DNA of 64,000 nucleotides from an uncultured Rhodopila sp. (lineage in GTDB: Bacteria > Pseudomonadota > Alphaproteobacteria > Acetobacterales > Acetobacteraceae), in assembly GCF_903915725.1 (NCBI RefSeq), contig NZ_CAIWTY010000105.1, forward strand, positions 1 through 64,000, written 5' to 3'. Position 1 is the stretch's first letter. Every line of letters begins with the position of its first letter. Under the pieces are notes generated by a model. The model made no database searches. It had not been told where the DNA came from and worked only from the letters and a program-made list of their open reading frames with translations. Below, piece after piece: positions 1 to 7,774 of this stretch. A program made the translations under genes and the position numbers.

Positions 1-337
1 CCGAAACTGATGGCGGGCAGGCAGTTCGTCCGGCGCTGTTGCGTCCGGGACTCAATCCGGCGGTCTCAGATCGTCCGAAAGCGCCGGAACGGCAGGCCAA
101 GGGTCGCACAGCCTGTGGTCCGACCATAATGAGAACTGCTGATGGCGGGCCGCCCGTCAATCTCACGCGAACTGGTTTTATACGGCGTCAACACGATTAG
201 CGACGCCCGGATCCGGGACTGTCTGAAAAGCATTGGCCCACCCTGCGTTGTCCGACTGACGGGTCACCGCCGCGGACGCGACAGCCTGATGGCGACCGCG
301 ATCATCCGGCGCTCCGTGGCATTAATGCCCCGCCCCG

Positions 338-353
338 GGGGTGAAATCACCCC
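338..353. promoter_or_regulatory. Perfect palindrome, candidate activator-binding (UAS) site
   Basis: GGGGTGA (338-344), AA, TCACCCC (347-353) is a perfect 7-2-7 inverted repeat. It lies 59 bp upstream of the sigma-54 -24 element, that is about 85-100 bp upstream of the expected transcription start. This is within the usual distance for enhancer sites bound by Fis-type HTH domains of sigma-54 activators. That the activator at 22179-23183 binds it is inference; only one clear copy is seen. Confidence 0.45.
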
Positions 354-412
354 ACCAGCGCGCCGCCACCAAAATAATCCCATTCGAGTCAGAAGGTTGT
401 AACTCGCCCATC

Positions 413-429
413 TTGGCGCGGCCTTTGCT
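413..429 (+). promoter_or_regulatory. Sigma-54 (-24/-12) promoter of the eCIS operon
   Basis: TTGGCGCGGCCTTTGCT matches the sigma-54 consensus YTGGCACGRNNNTTGCW at 16 of 17 positions; the only mismatch is G for A at 418. The invariant GG (415-416) and GC (427-428) are separated by exactly 10 bases, as RpoN requires. Transcription would start near 440, about 50 bases before the first gene at 493. A sigma-54 activator gene at the far end of the locus makes a chance match less likely. No computed score is available. Confidence 0.75.
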
Positions 430-492
430 TGATGCCGTATCCGAACACGACCACTCACAACGGCAGGGCCCCTGAAAAAAGGCCGCACACGG

Positions 493-726
493 ATGATCGA
501 AGACCTTATCGCGCACTACATCGCCACCCATCCGCATGCCGCGGATACGGTGGAGGGCATCTGCAATTGGTGGGTCGCGCCCGATCTGCCCGATGTGTTT
601 TGCGCCGAGGTTCAGGTCGCCGTGGACCACCTGGTCGCTCGCGGGACTTTGGCCCAGTCCGCCCTCCCTGAGGGAACCTTGTTCTTTGCCTCAGTGACCT
701 CGAAGAACGGAAACAGTAACTATTAG
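493..726 (+). CDS. Small winged-helix-like protein, first gene of the eCIS operon
   Basis: The 77-residue protein has no signal peptide or membrane segment. Its predicted layout, helix (residues 1-12), HPHAADTVEGICNWW, helix, then VDHLVARGTL followed by a short beta pair, resembles a minimal winged helix. I recall similar small proteins at the head of phage-tail-like clusters, but their role is not established. It sits about 50 bases downstream of the predicted sigma-54 start, and the sheath gene follows 12 bases after its stop, so it is the first cistron. The start has an A-rich AAAAAAGG upstream. It could be an operon-specific regulator or an assembly adaptor; the sequence does not decide. 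Confidence 0.65.
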   Translation: MIEDLIAHYIATHPHAADTVEGICNWWVAPDLPDVFCAEVQVAVDHLVARGTLAQSALPEGTLFFASVTSKNGNSNY

Positions 727-738
727 AAGGAACTCCAA

Positions 739-2304
739 ATGCCCGTTCTCGCGACCTACCCCGGCGTCTACATCCAGGAATTGCCCAGCGGCGTCCGCTC
801 GATCGTCGGCGTATCGACGTCGCTGACGGCGTTCATCGGCCGGGCCTTGCGCGGACCGCTGAACACGCCGACGGCCGTGAACAGTTATGCGGATTTCAAT
901 CGGATTTTCGGCGGTTTGTGGGCGACCAGCGCGCTCGGCTATTCGGTCGCGCAGTTCTTCAGCAACGGCGGATCGCAGGCGCTGATCGTCCGCGTCTATA
1001 ACGGCACCGGCGGCGCTGCCACGGCCACGCTGGCGAATGGCGGCACCGGCATTGTCCTGGCGGCGGCAAATCCCGGCGTCTGGGGCAGCAAGCTGACGGC
1101 TGCCGTCACGGCCGTGAGCCCGGCCTCGACGACCACGTTCAATCTGACGCTGACGGACAGCGGCGGGGCCGGCGGTACGACGACCGAGACCTATTTCAAT
1201 CTCTCGGTCGATCCAGCCAGCCCGAAATTCGTCGGCCAGGTGTTGGCGCAGCAATCGCAGCTTGCCGTCACCACCACGACTTTCTCGTCATCGTCGTTGC
1301 TCGCGATACCAACCGCGCAGTCGGTGCCGTTCACCGGGGGCGGCGACGGCAGCGACATCGGCGACGCACAGGTTTCCGGCAGCGGCCTGGCTTCGCTGCA
1401 TCAGGGACTCTGGGCGTTGGACAAGGCGCCGATTTTCAATCTGCTCGTCATCCCGCCCTACGCGCGGCCGCCGAGCACGGCGACATACGATGTCGGCGAG
1501 GCGACCTGGAATGCCGCTGTCGGATATGCGCAATCGCGGCGGGCCTTCGTCATCATCGACCCGCCGAGTTCCTGGACGCCGTCCGCGGCCGCTGCCGATG
1601 CCTTGAGCATGGAAACCAGCGTCCTCGGAGGATCCCAGTACAGCAGTTATGCGGCGATCTACTATCCGTATCTGCTGGCGCCGGATCCGCTGATCAACAA
1701 CTTGCTCGCCAGTTTCGCGCCGAGCGGAACGCTCGCCGGGATCTATGCCTATACCGACGCTCAGCGAGGCGTGTGGAAGGCGCCGGCCGGCATCGATGCA
1801 ACGCTGTCGGGCGCCGTGGGCCTGACCACCAGCGGCGCAACGACGCCGGTCACGGTGACGGACAGCGACAGCGCCGCGCTCAATCCCCTCGGGGTGAACT
1901 GCCTGCGCAGCTTCCCGGTTATCGGCAACGTGGTCTGGGGTGCGCGCACGATGGCCGGTGCGGATGCGCTGGAATCGCAATGGAAATACATACCTATCCG
2001 GCGGCTTGCGAACTACATCGAACAAAGCCTGTTCCAGGGCACGCAATGGGTGGTGTTCGAGCCTAATGCCGAACCGCTCTGGGCACAGATCCGGCTTGAT
2101 GTCGGCGCCTTCATGCAGACCCTGTTCGTGCAGGGCGCGTTCCAGGGAACCACGCCGTCGCAGGCTTACTTCGTCAACTGCGACAGCACGACGACCACGC
2201 AGACCGACATCGAGAACGGCATCGTCAACATCGTTGTCGGGTTCGCGCCGCTGTACCCGGCGGAATTCGTCATCATCTCGATCCAGCAGATTTCCCCGTC
2301 CTAG
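739..2304 (+). CDS. Contractile tail sheath protein (Afp2-4/Pvc2-4-like)
   Basis: The 521-residue sheath subunit forms the contractile outer cylinder that drives the inner tube through a target envelope. The N-terminus TYPGVYIQELPSGVRSIVG followed by TAFIGRA is the diagnostic sheath start, and the C-terminal third (WVVFEPNAEPLWAQIRLDV, then MQTLFVQGAFQG and YFVNCDS) is the conserved FI-like sheath domain. The length fits the family. A strong AAGGAA ribosome site lies at 727-732. The central Ser/Thr/Gly-rich part (about residues 90-250) is the variable surface domain. It is the only sheath gene in the locus; Afp and PVC clusters carry several, so this particle should have a homogeneous sheath. 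Confidence 0.95.
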   Translation: MPVLATYPGVYIQELPSGVRSIVGVSTSLTAFIGRALRGPLNTPTAVNSYADFNRIFGGLWATSALGYSVAQFFSNGGSQALIVRVYNGTGGAATATLANGGTGIVLAAANPGVWGSKLTAAVTAVSPASTTTFNLTLTDSGGAGGTTTETYFNLSVDPASPKFVGQVLAQQSQLAVTTTTFSSSSLLAIPTAQSVPFTGGGDGSDIGDAQVSGSGLASLHQGLWALDKAPIFNLLVIPPYARPPSTATYDVGEATWNAAVGYAQSRRAFVIIDPPSSWTPSAAAADALSMETSVLGGSQYSSYAAIYYPYLLAPDPLINNLLASFAPSGTLAGIYAYTDAQRGVWKAPAGIDATLSGAVGLTTSGATTPVTVTDSDSAALNPLGVNCLRSFPVIGNVVWGARTMAGADALESQWKYIPIRRLANYIEQSLFQGTQWVVFEPNAEPLWAQIRLDVGAFMQTLFVQGAFQGTTPSQAYFVNCDSTTTTQTDIENGIVNIVVGFAPLYPAEFVIISIQQISPS

Positions 2305-2322
2305 TCCGCCAGGAGCCAGGCA

Positions 2323-2844
2323 ATGGCCGAGTTCACTGTAAACCCAACTCGTTTCGACCCGTATAAGAATTTCAAATTCCGGCTGAAATGGGACGGCCAC
2401 TACGTGGCGGGACTGTCGAAGTGCGGCGCGCTCAAGCGCTCAACCGAGGTGGTCGAGCACCGCGAAGGCGGCGACCCGTCCACATCGCGGAAGTCCCCAG
2501 GCCGCACCAAGTACGAGGCGATCACGCTGGAACGCGGCGTCACCCACGACACCGACTTCGAAGCCTGGGCCAACAAGGTCTGGCACTATGGCGCCAAGCT
2601 CGGCGCCGAAGTATCGCTGAAGGATTTCCGCAAGAACCTGACGCTGGAATTTTATAACGAAGCCGGTCAACTGGCGCTGGCCTACAAGATCTATCGCGCC
2701 TGGGTGTCGGAATTCCAGGCGCTGCCGGACCTCGACGCCAATGCCAACGCTGTCGCCATCCAGCACATCAAGCTGGAGAACGAGGGTTGGGAACGCGACC
2801 TGACCGTCCCCGAGCCCAGCGAACCGAGTTTCGTGGCGCTTTAG
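2323..2844 (+). CDS. Inner tube protein (Afp1/5, gp19-like)
   Basis: The 173-residue protein builds the rigid hexameric inner tube inside the sheath. The N-terminus has the tube signature NPTRFDPYKNFKFRLKWDG, followed by HREGGDPSTSRKSPGRTKYEAITLERG, a charged strand-loop-strand segment common to Hcp/gp19-type tube proteins of eCIS. The C-terminal IYRAWVSEFQALPDLDANAN and IQHIKLENEGWERD are also typical. The start follows an AGGAG site at about 2310. It follows the sheath gene by 18 bases. Only one tube gene is visible; Afp and PVC use a second (Afp5-like) protein to start the tube on the hub, so here one protein may do both jobs. Confidence 0.93.
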   Translation: MAEFTVNPTRFDPYKNFKFRLKWDGHYVAGLSKCGALKRSTEVVEHREGGDPSTSRKSPGRTKYEAITLERGVTHDTDFEAWANKVWHYGAKLGAEVSLKDFRKNLTLEFYNEAGQLALAYKIYRAWVSEFQALPDLDANANAVAIQHIKLENEGWERDLTVPEPSEPSFVAL

Positions 2845-2858
2845 GAACTGACAAAGAA

Positions 2859-3554
2859 ATGGTCGTGGCCATGCGCTCACCGGGCGACGCGGCGCTGCTG
2901 GACATCTGGGAACAGGGTCAGGCGCGGGGTCCCGTCGCGCGCACGAAGCTGCTGCTTGGCGCCGCGCTGCCCGAACTGGACGACGCCGAGCGGGCAGCGC
3001 TCGCGGTCAGCGCCGCCGACATCGCGTTGCTGCGGCTACGTGGCGCGATCTTCGGCGGGCGGCTGCCGGCCGAGACGACCTGCCCCGCCTGCGCCGAGGT
3101 GCTGGAATTCGAACTCGATGCCGCGGCGCTGATCCATGGCATCGCCAAGCGGGAGCCGGACGCGCCGGGCGGCGAGTGTGACTTCCGGGAACCGGCCATC
3201 GGCGACCTGGAGGCCATTGCCGGCATCGCCGATCCTGATGCCGCCATGCACCGATTGGCAAGCCTGTGCCGCCGGGCACCCGACGCATCGCCAAACGGCG
3301 CCGAGATCGAACGGATCGATGCGCTGTATGGTCAGACCGCCATACGCCTGCGTCTCGACTGCGCCGCCTGCGGCAACACCTGGCACGAGGTTTTTGATGT
3401 CGCCGCCTACCTCTGGCAGGAGGTCGCGCGGCGCGCCGGCGCCCTGCTGGACGAGATCCACATCCTCGCCGCGGCCTATGGCTGGTCCGAGGCGCAAATC
3501 CTGGCGTTGAGCGAGACCCGCCGGACCGCCTACCTGCAACGGTGCGGCGCGTGA
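2859..3554 (+). CDS. gp26-like baseplate chaperone with zinc ribbon
   Basis: The 231-residue protein resembles the T4 gp26/baseplate-hub assembly chaperone proteins found after the tube gene in many eCIS and phage-tail clusters. Two CxxC pairs (C75/C78 in TCPAC and C168/C171 in CAAC) probably bind zinc. The C-terminal HILAAAYGWSEAQILALS and the following RRTAYLQ are the recurring family ending. I chose ATG 2859, just after an AGGAACT site and clear of the tube gene; GTG/ATG starts further upstream would overlap that gene. A second in-frame ATG lies at 2871. Function is inferred from family and position. Confidence 0.75.
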   Translation: MVVAMRSPGDAALLDIWEQGQARGPVARTKLLLGAALPELDDAERAALAVSAADIALLRLRGAIFGGRLPAETTCPACAEVLEFELDAAALIHGIAKREPDAPGGECDFREPAIGDLEAIAGIADPDAAMHRLASLCRRAPDASPNGAEIERIDALYGQTAIRLRLDCAACGNTWHEVFDVAAYLWQEVARRAGALLDEIHILAAAYGWSEAQILALSETRRTAYLQRCGA

Positions 3555-4255
3555 GCCTCTATCTGCAAGACCTGGTGGCGCGCGCCCGCCCCGGGCAGCC
3601 GGCGATACGCCCGCCCCGAACGCCGCGCTGGCTGCCGCCGGAAGCCGCCGCGGCGGAGCCGTCCGCGCCGGTTGCGACCCGCCCTGCGCCCCCGGGCGAG
3701 CCGCCGGCCGCGGTCGCGCCCGTTGCGATGCCGCGGGAACCGCTTTTCCCCCGGGGACCGGAGCCGGCCCACGCGTTGCCGCCCGCGGCAGCGCTGCGCG
3801 AGGCGCCGGTTGTGCCGGAGCCGCTGGTCGCGGACGCGCGGCCGCCGAACCCAAGGCAGACGGAAACCCGCCAGAGCGCAATGCCCGCGCCGGTTCATGA
3901 GGCCGCCCCGATAGTCGTGCCGGTCCATGAGCCCGCCCCGATGTCCGCGGCGGCCGCCGTCCCGCACCCCGCCAGCGCACCCGCGCCCGAGGCGGCCCCG
4001 ACGGTCGCGACCGTCATCGCGCGGCTCGTCGAGACCGCCATCAGGCCAGCCGCCCCGCAACCCGAAGCCGCACGGGCTCGGCAACCGGATACGCAGGCGG
4101 CCGAATCCGAGGCCGCCACGTATATCCATATCGGCCGCGTCGAGCTCCACGCAGCGCCGCCCGCTGTCACCGTCCAGCGCGCGTCCCCGAAACCGGCCCA
4201 TCAGCACATGTCGCTCGATGAATACCTGCGGCGCCGCAACGGCCGGCCGCAATGA
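3551..4255 (+). CDS. Pro/Ala-rich eCIS protein with conserved C-terminal tail
   Basis: GTG 3551 overlaps the preceding TGA (GTGA), giving about 234 residues. The middle 180 residues are Pro/Ala/Glu-rich and predicted disordered. The ends are conserved in type: an N-terminal SLYLQDLVARAR helix and a C-terminal TYIHIGRVELHA strand followed by HMSLDEYLRRR. The same strand plus SLDDYL-type ending occurs in proteins placed just before the DUF4255 cap gene in other eCIS loci (family knowledge). The layout suggests a flexible linker tethering two assembly parts, perhaps the cap and the ATPase. The next gene overlaps its stop (ATGA). Confidence 0.7.
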   Translation: MSLYLQDLVARARPGQPAIRPPRTPRWLPPEAAAAEPSAPVATRPAPPGEPPAAVAPVAMPREPLFPRGPEPAHALPPAAALREAPVVPEPLVADARPPNPRQTETRQSAMPAPVHEAAPIVVPVHEPAPMSAAAAVPHPASAPAPEAAPTVATVIARLVETAIRPAAPQPEAARARQPDTQAAESEAATYIHIGRVELHAAPPAVTVQRASPKPAHQHMSLDEYLRRRNGRPQ

Positions 4256-5556
4256 GCAATGCGCTCGCCATCGCCGGCGTCACCGCCGTGATCAAGGACC
4301 TGCTTGACGACGGCATGATCGACCATGCCGTCACCGATACGCTTGGGCAGGGGGTCACCGTCTCGGCCATCGCGCCCGACGAGATCGAACTCGGGACCGA
4401 CAAACAGCCTCGGCTCAATCTGTTTCTGTATCAGGTCACACCGAACATCGCGTGGCGGAATGCCGGGCTACCCTCCTGCGACTCCAACGGCCGGCGCACC
4501 GGCAACCCCCCGCTGGCGCTGGATCTGCACTACATGCTGACCGCCTACGGGGCGCTCGACCTGCAGGCGGAAGTGCTTCTGGGCTACGCCATGCTGCTGC
4601 TGCACCAGACGCCGGTGCTGCCGCGCGCCGCCATCCGCAAGTCGCTGAACCCACCAACGCCCCCGGTCACCGGCAGCCTGCTGCCAGCGGTCTACAAGGC
4701 GTTGCAGGCGTCCTCCCTCGCCGATCAGCTCGAGCAGATCAAGATCACGCCGGAGGTGATGAATACGGAGGAGCTGTCGAAGCTGTGGACGGCGATTCAA
4801 ACGCATTACCGGCCAACCGCGACCTATCTCGTGACCGTTGTGCTGATCCAGCCGACGGCTACCACCAGCGCAGCGCTGCCGGTGCTGTCGCGCGGGCCGC
4901 GGGACCCGGTGACCAATCTGGAAACCGGACCGACAGTGATCGCCACCATGCGGTCGCCCGGCCCGGTGATCTCGTCGTTTGTGTACGCTAACGGTCAGAA
5001 CTCGGCCGAGCTCGGCGATGCGGTCGTGGTGAACGGCCAGAATCTCGCCGGCAACGGCCAGACCCTGGTGCTGGCGAATCCGCTGCGCGGCGTCAACGTT
5101 TCGGTGACCACGCCGAGCAACGTCAGCGCCACCAGCCTGACCTTCACGCTACCATCCGACCCCGCCTCCTGCCCGGCGGGAACCTATACGGCGAGCGTGC
5201 AACTGACGCAGGGCGCCGATCCGTCCGTGCTGGTAAGCAATCAGCAGCCGCTCATGATCGCGCCGAAAATCACGGCGCTGCCGGCCACCGCAACGCGCGA
5301 CGCCAGCGGCGGCCTGACGCTGACGCCAACCTGCACACCGCAGTTGCAGCCGAACCAGACTGCATCGCTGATTCTGGGAGACATCCAGGTCTCGGCCGCG
5401 CCGATAACCGCGGCGACGGCGACGCCCGGGTTCACGTTCACCGCGCTGCCGCCCGGGAAGTACTGGGTAAGGTTGCGCATAGATAACGCCGACAGCCACT
5501 TTATCAACTTCGGTCCCCCGCCGGTGTTCGCCGGTCCGCAGATCGTGGTGTCATGA
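4252..5556 (+). CDS. DUF4255 tail cap/terminator protein (Afp16/Pvc16-like)
   Basis: The 434-residue protein has an N-terminal DUF4255 domain (about residues 1-195), recognised by VTAVIKDLLDDGM, LNLFLYQVTPN, LALDLHYMLTAYG and LGYAMLLLHQTPVL. In Afp/PVC this domain forms the hexameric cap that ends tube growth and fixes particle length. Residues about 230-434 look like two Ig/IPT-type beta domains (VISSFVYANGQNSAELGDAVVV, then PKITALPATAT), a common addition in this family. Start ATG 4252 overlaps the upstream stop and the gene overlaps the ATPase gene by 4 bases, so translation is likely coupled. Confidence 0.88.
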   Translation: MSNALAIAGVTAVIKDLLDDGMIDHAVTDTLGQGVTVSAIAPDEIELGTDKQPRLNLFLYQVTPNIAWRNAGLPSCDSNGRRTGNPPLALDLHYMLTAYGALDLQAEVLLGYAMLLLHQTPVLPRAAIRKSLNPPTPPVTGSLLPAVYKALQASSLADQLEQIKITPEVMNTEELSKLWTAIQTHYRPTATYLVTVVLIQPTATTSAALPVLSRGPRDPVTNLETGPTVIATMRSPGPVISSFVYANGQNSAELGDAVVVNGQNLAGNGQTLVLANPLRGVNVSVTTPSNVSATSLTFTLPSDPASCPAGTYTASVQLTQGADPSVLVSNQQPLMIAPKITALPATATRDASGGLTLTPTCTPQLQPNQTASLILGDIQVSAAPITAATATPGFTFTALPPGKYWVRLRIDNADSHFINFGPPPVFAGPQIVVS

Positions 5557-7457
5557 TGGACGACTCACCCCACACTGCCCGCTGGGCCGAGGCCAACCAG
5601 CGCCTTCTGGTGCAGGAACTGAACGCGTTGGCCGCTCGCCTGACGCCCGGCGAGGTGCCACCAGCCGCCGACAACCTGGTCGAACTGGCGCCGTCCGCGC
5701 TCGATCTGTTGGCCGAGGTGTTCGGGCTTTCGGGCTTCGAACGCGCGATCCTTCTGCTGTGCGCCGGCATCGAGATGGACAGCCGCTTCGCCCGCTGCTG
5801 CGCCACCGCGGGCAGCCAGGGCGCCACCTTCGCGCTCGCGCTCGCGACACTCGACGCGCCGCATTGGAGCGCATTGGCGCCGGACCGTCCGCTCCGCCGC
5901 TGGCGCATGATCGATATCGGCGCGGGCCAGTCGCTGACCACGTCGCCGCTGCGCATCGATGAGCGCATCCTGCACTTCCTGGCTGGCCTCAACGTCCCGG
6001 ACGCCCGGGTCGCGCCGCTGGTGACCCGTCACGAGCCGCCGGTGATCATGGCGGATGCGCATCAGGCGTTGGCGGAGCGCCTGGCCGCCGTCTGGCTCCG
6101 GCAGCCGGGCCCGAAACATGTCCTGCATCTGTCCGGCGAGGATGGCTTGGGCCGGGAGGACATCGCCGCGTCCATCGCCAGCGGTCTGGGTCTCGACCTG
6201 TATGCGATCGCAGCGGAAAACCTGCCCGCCGCGCCGGGCGACCTCGACACCTTCGCCACCCTTTGGCAGCGCGAGGCGGTGCTGCTGCCGGCGGCGCTGC
6301 TGATCGACTGCGGCGAGAACCCCGCCTCGCCGGCGGTCACGGCGCTCAGCGACAAACTCTCCACGCCGCTGTTCCTTGGCGCGCGCGACCCGCAGCGGCT
6401 GCATCGCGTGATGCAGGTGCACGACGTCCGCAAGCCCGGCGCCACGGAACAGAAACGACTCTGGCGGCAGGCCCTGGCAATCGACACCGCGCCGTTCGAC
6501 GACGTGCTGGACGGCATCGCGTCGCAATACCGGCTGAGTACGCGGGCGATCCTGCTGGCGGGCCAGGCGGTGCGCGACAGTGTCGCGTCCGGCACGCCAG
6601 CGGGCGATGCGCTACGGCAGGCCTGCCGCGGATCGGGGCACCGCCGCCTGGATGAACTCGCCACCCGCATCGAGCCGGGTGCGGTCTGGGACGATCTGAT
6701 CCTGCCGGACCCGCAACGCAACGTGTTGCGCCAGATCGCCGCGCAGGTGCGGCAACGCCGGCGGGTGTATGACGAGTGGGGTTTCGGCAAGCGCCACGAG
6801 CGCGGGCTGGGCGTCGCCGCGCTGTTCAGCGGCGAGAGCGGCACCGGCAAGACGCTGGCCGCCGAAGTGCTGGCGTCCGAACTGCATCTGGATTTGTACC
6901 GCATCGATCTGTCGGCCGTCATCAGCAAGTATATCGGCGAAAGCGAGAAGAACCTGCGCCGCGTCTTCGACGCCGCCGAGGACACCGGTGCGATCCTGCT
7001 GTTTGACGAAGCCGACGCGTTGTTCGGCAAGCGCAGCGACGTCAAGGACAGCCACGACCGTTACGCGAACATCGAGGTCAGCTACCTGCTGCAACGGATG
7101 GAGGCGTATCGCGGCCTGGCGATTCTGACGACCAACCTGAAATCCGCGCTGGACCCGGCGTTCCAGCGCCGGCTCCGGTTCATCGTGCAATTCCCGTTCC
7201 CCGACGCGTCGCAGCGCGAGGCGATCTGGCGGCGCGCGTTCCCGCCGGATGCGCCGCTCGACACCCTGGATTTCCCAAGGCTCGCGCAGCTCGCCGTCGC
7301 CGGTGGCGGCGTGCGCAACATCTCGCTGAACGCCGCCTTCCTGGCGGCGGAGGCGGGCGAAAAACTCTCGATGCGGCATCTGCTGGCGGCGGCCCACGCC
7401 GATAGGTCGAAGCAGGATCGGCAGGTCGCCGGCCACGAGACCAGGGGGTGGTTATGA
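5553..7457 (+). CDS. AAA+ ATPase of the eCIS (Afp15/Pvc15-like)
   Basis: The 634-residue protein has a helical N-terminal half (1-390) with a degenerate nucleotide-binding region near 190-300, then a canonical AAA+ module. Walker A GESGTGKT is at 427-434 and Walker B ILLFDEAD at 481-488, followed by an arginine-finger region (DPAFQRRLRFIVQFPFPD). This ATPase is a hallmark of eCIS and is absent from T6SS and phages; it is thought to assist assembly or cargo loading and is usually not in the final particle. ATG 5553 overlaps the cap gene stop. The downstream small gene overlaps its stop. Confidence 0.93.
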   Translation: MMDDSPHTARWAEANQRLLVQELNALAARLTPGEVPPAADNLVELAPSALDLLAEVFGLSGFERAILLLCAGIEMDSRFARCCATAGSQGATFALALATLDAPHWSALAPDRPLRRWRMIDIGAGQSLTTSPLRIDERILHFLAGLNVPDARVAPLVTRHEPPVIMADAHQALAERLAAVWLRQPGPKHVLHLSGEDGLGREDIAASIASGLGLDLYAIAAENLPAAPGDLDTFATLWQREAVLLPAALLIDCGENPASPAVTALSDKLSTPLFLGARDPQRLHRVMQVHDVRKPGATEQKRLWRQALAIDTAPFDDVLDGIASQYRLSTRAILLAGQAVRDSVASGTPAGDALRQACRGSGHRRLDELATRIEPGAVWDDLILPDPQRNVLRQIAAQVRQRRRVYDEWGFGKRHERGLGVAALFSGESGTGKTLAAEVLASELHLDLYRIDLSAVISKYIGESEKNLRRVFDAAEDTGAILLFDEADALFGKRSDVKDSHDRYANIEVSYLLQRMEAYRGLAILTTNLKSALDPAFQRRLRFIVQFPFPDASQREAIWRRAFPPDAPLDTLDFPRLAQLAVAGGGVRNISLNAAFLAAEAGEKLSMRHLLAAAHADRSKQDRQVAGHETRGWL

Positions 7458-7705
7458 GCCGCAAGACCCACCTGACAATCGACCGGTTGGTGCTGCACGG
7501 CTTCTCGCCGGCTCAGCGCGACGCGGTGGTTGCCGGCTTCCACGCCGAACTCATGCGCCTGCTCGGGGGCGGCGACAGCGGCCCGGGCGCCGATTTCGGC
7601 GACAGCCGGGCGGTGCCGGCACTGAAGGTCGCGCTGCGGCGCAACGGGGGAAGCGGGGCTGGCGAGGCCGCCGCGCGCCAACTCGTGCAGGGGCTGCGCC
7701 GGTGA
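7454..7705 (+). CDS. Small conserved eCIS protein of unknown function
   Basis: The 83-residue protein starts at ATG 7454, which overlaps the ATPase stop (ATGA). Its N-terminal half, LTIDRLVLHGFSPAQRD followed by VVAGFHAELMRLL, predicts a beta strand and amphipathic helix. The C-terminal half is Gly-rich and then helical (ARQLVQGLRR). Short proteins of this layout recur between the AAA+ ATPase and LysM genes of eCIS loci, but I know of no assigned function. Coupling by overlap to the ATPase suggests a partner or adaptor role. Confidence 0.7.
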   Translation: MSRKTHLTIDRLVLHGFSPAQRDAVVAGFHAELMRLLGGGDSGPGADFGDSRAVPALKVALRRNGGSGAGEAAARQLVQGLRR

Positions 7706-7773
7706 CGGGGCCGCGCAAACCGGACGGTGGCGGCAAGGTCTTGCCAATCCCGCTTCCGAAACCGTTCAACTGA
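7702..7773 (+). CDS. Possible 23-residue ORF between eCIS genes
   Basis: GTG 7702 overlaps the previous TGA (GTGA), exactly the coupling used elsewhere in this operon. The frame runs 23 codons and stops one base before the next ATG (TGACATG). The peptide is Gly/Pro/Lys-rich with no recognisable fold. It may be a translation-coupling minicistron that carries ribosomes over the gap rather than a functional protein. Nothing beyond position and overlap supports it. Confidence 0.25.
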   Translation: MTGPRKPDGGGKVLPIPLPKPFN

Positions 7774-7774
7774 C

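Larger units (their letters stand above)
1..492. other. Upstream control region of the eCIS operon, no supported gene
   Basis: No open frame here has a convincing start, codon pattern or recognisable product; frames exist on both strands but look like random high-GC frames. What the stretch does hold is regulatory: a perfect 7-2-7 palindrome at 338-353, a sigma-54-type promoter at 413-429, and a 12-bp palindrome CCCGGATCCGGG at 206-217. The 9-mer TCCGGGACT occurs at 44-52 and again at 212-220. The left edge may contain the end of an upstream transcription unit that is not visible. Confidence 0.5.

Noticed and set aside
206-217. CCCGGATCCGGG palindrome as the activator site
   Set aside because: It lies about 200 bp upstream of the promoter and is a short GC palindrome likely by chance; the 7-2-7 palindrome at 338-353 is better placed.
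142-402. 86-codon frame in the upstream region
   Set aside because: It spans the candidate enhancer palindrome, has no family-like sequence and overlaps equally long frames on the other strand.
1288-2400. Long minus-strand frame opposite the sheath gene
   Set aside because: It is an antisense shadow of a clear sheath gene in high-GC DNA, with Arg/Gly-rich composition and no family. The same applies to the long minus frames opposite 11204-18744 and 55-58 kb.
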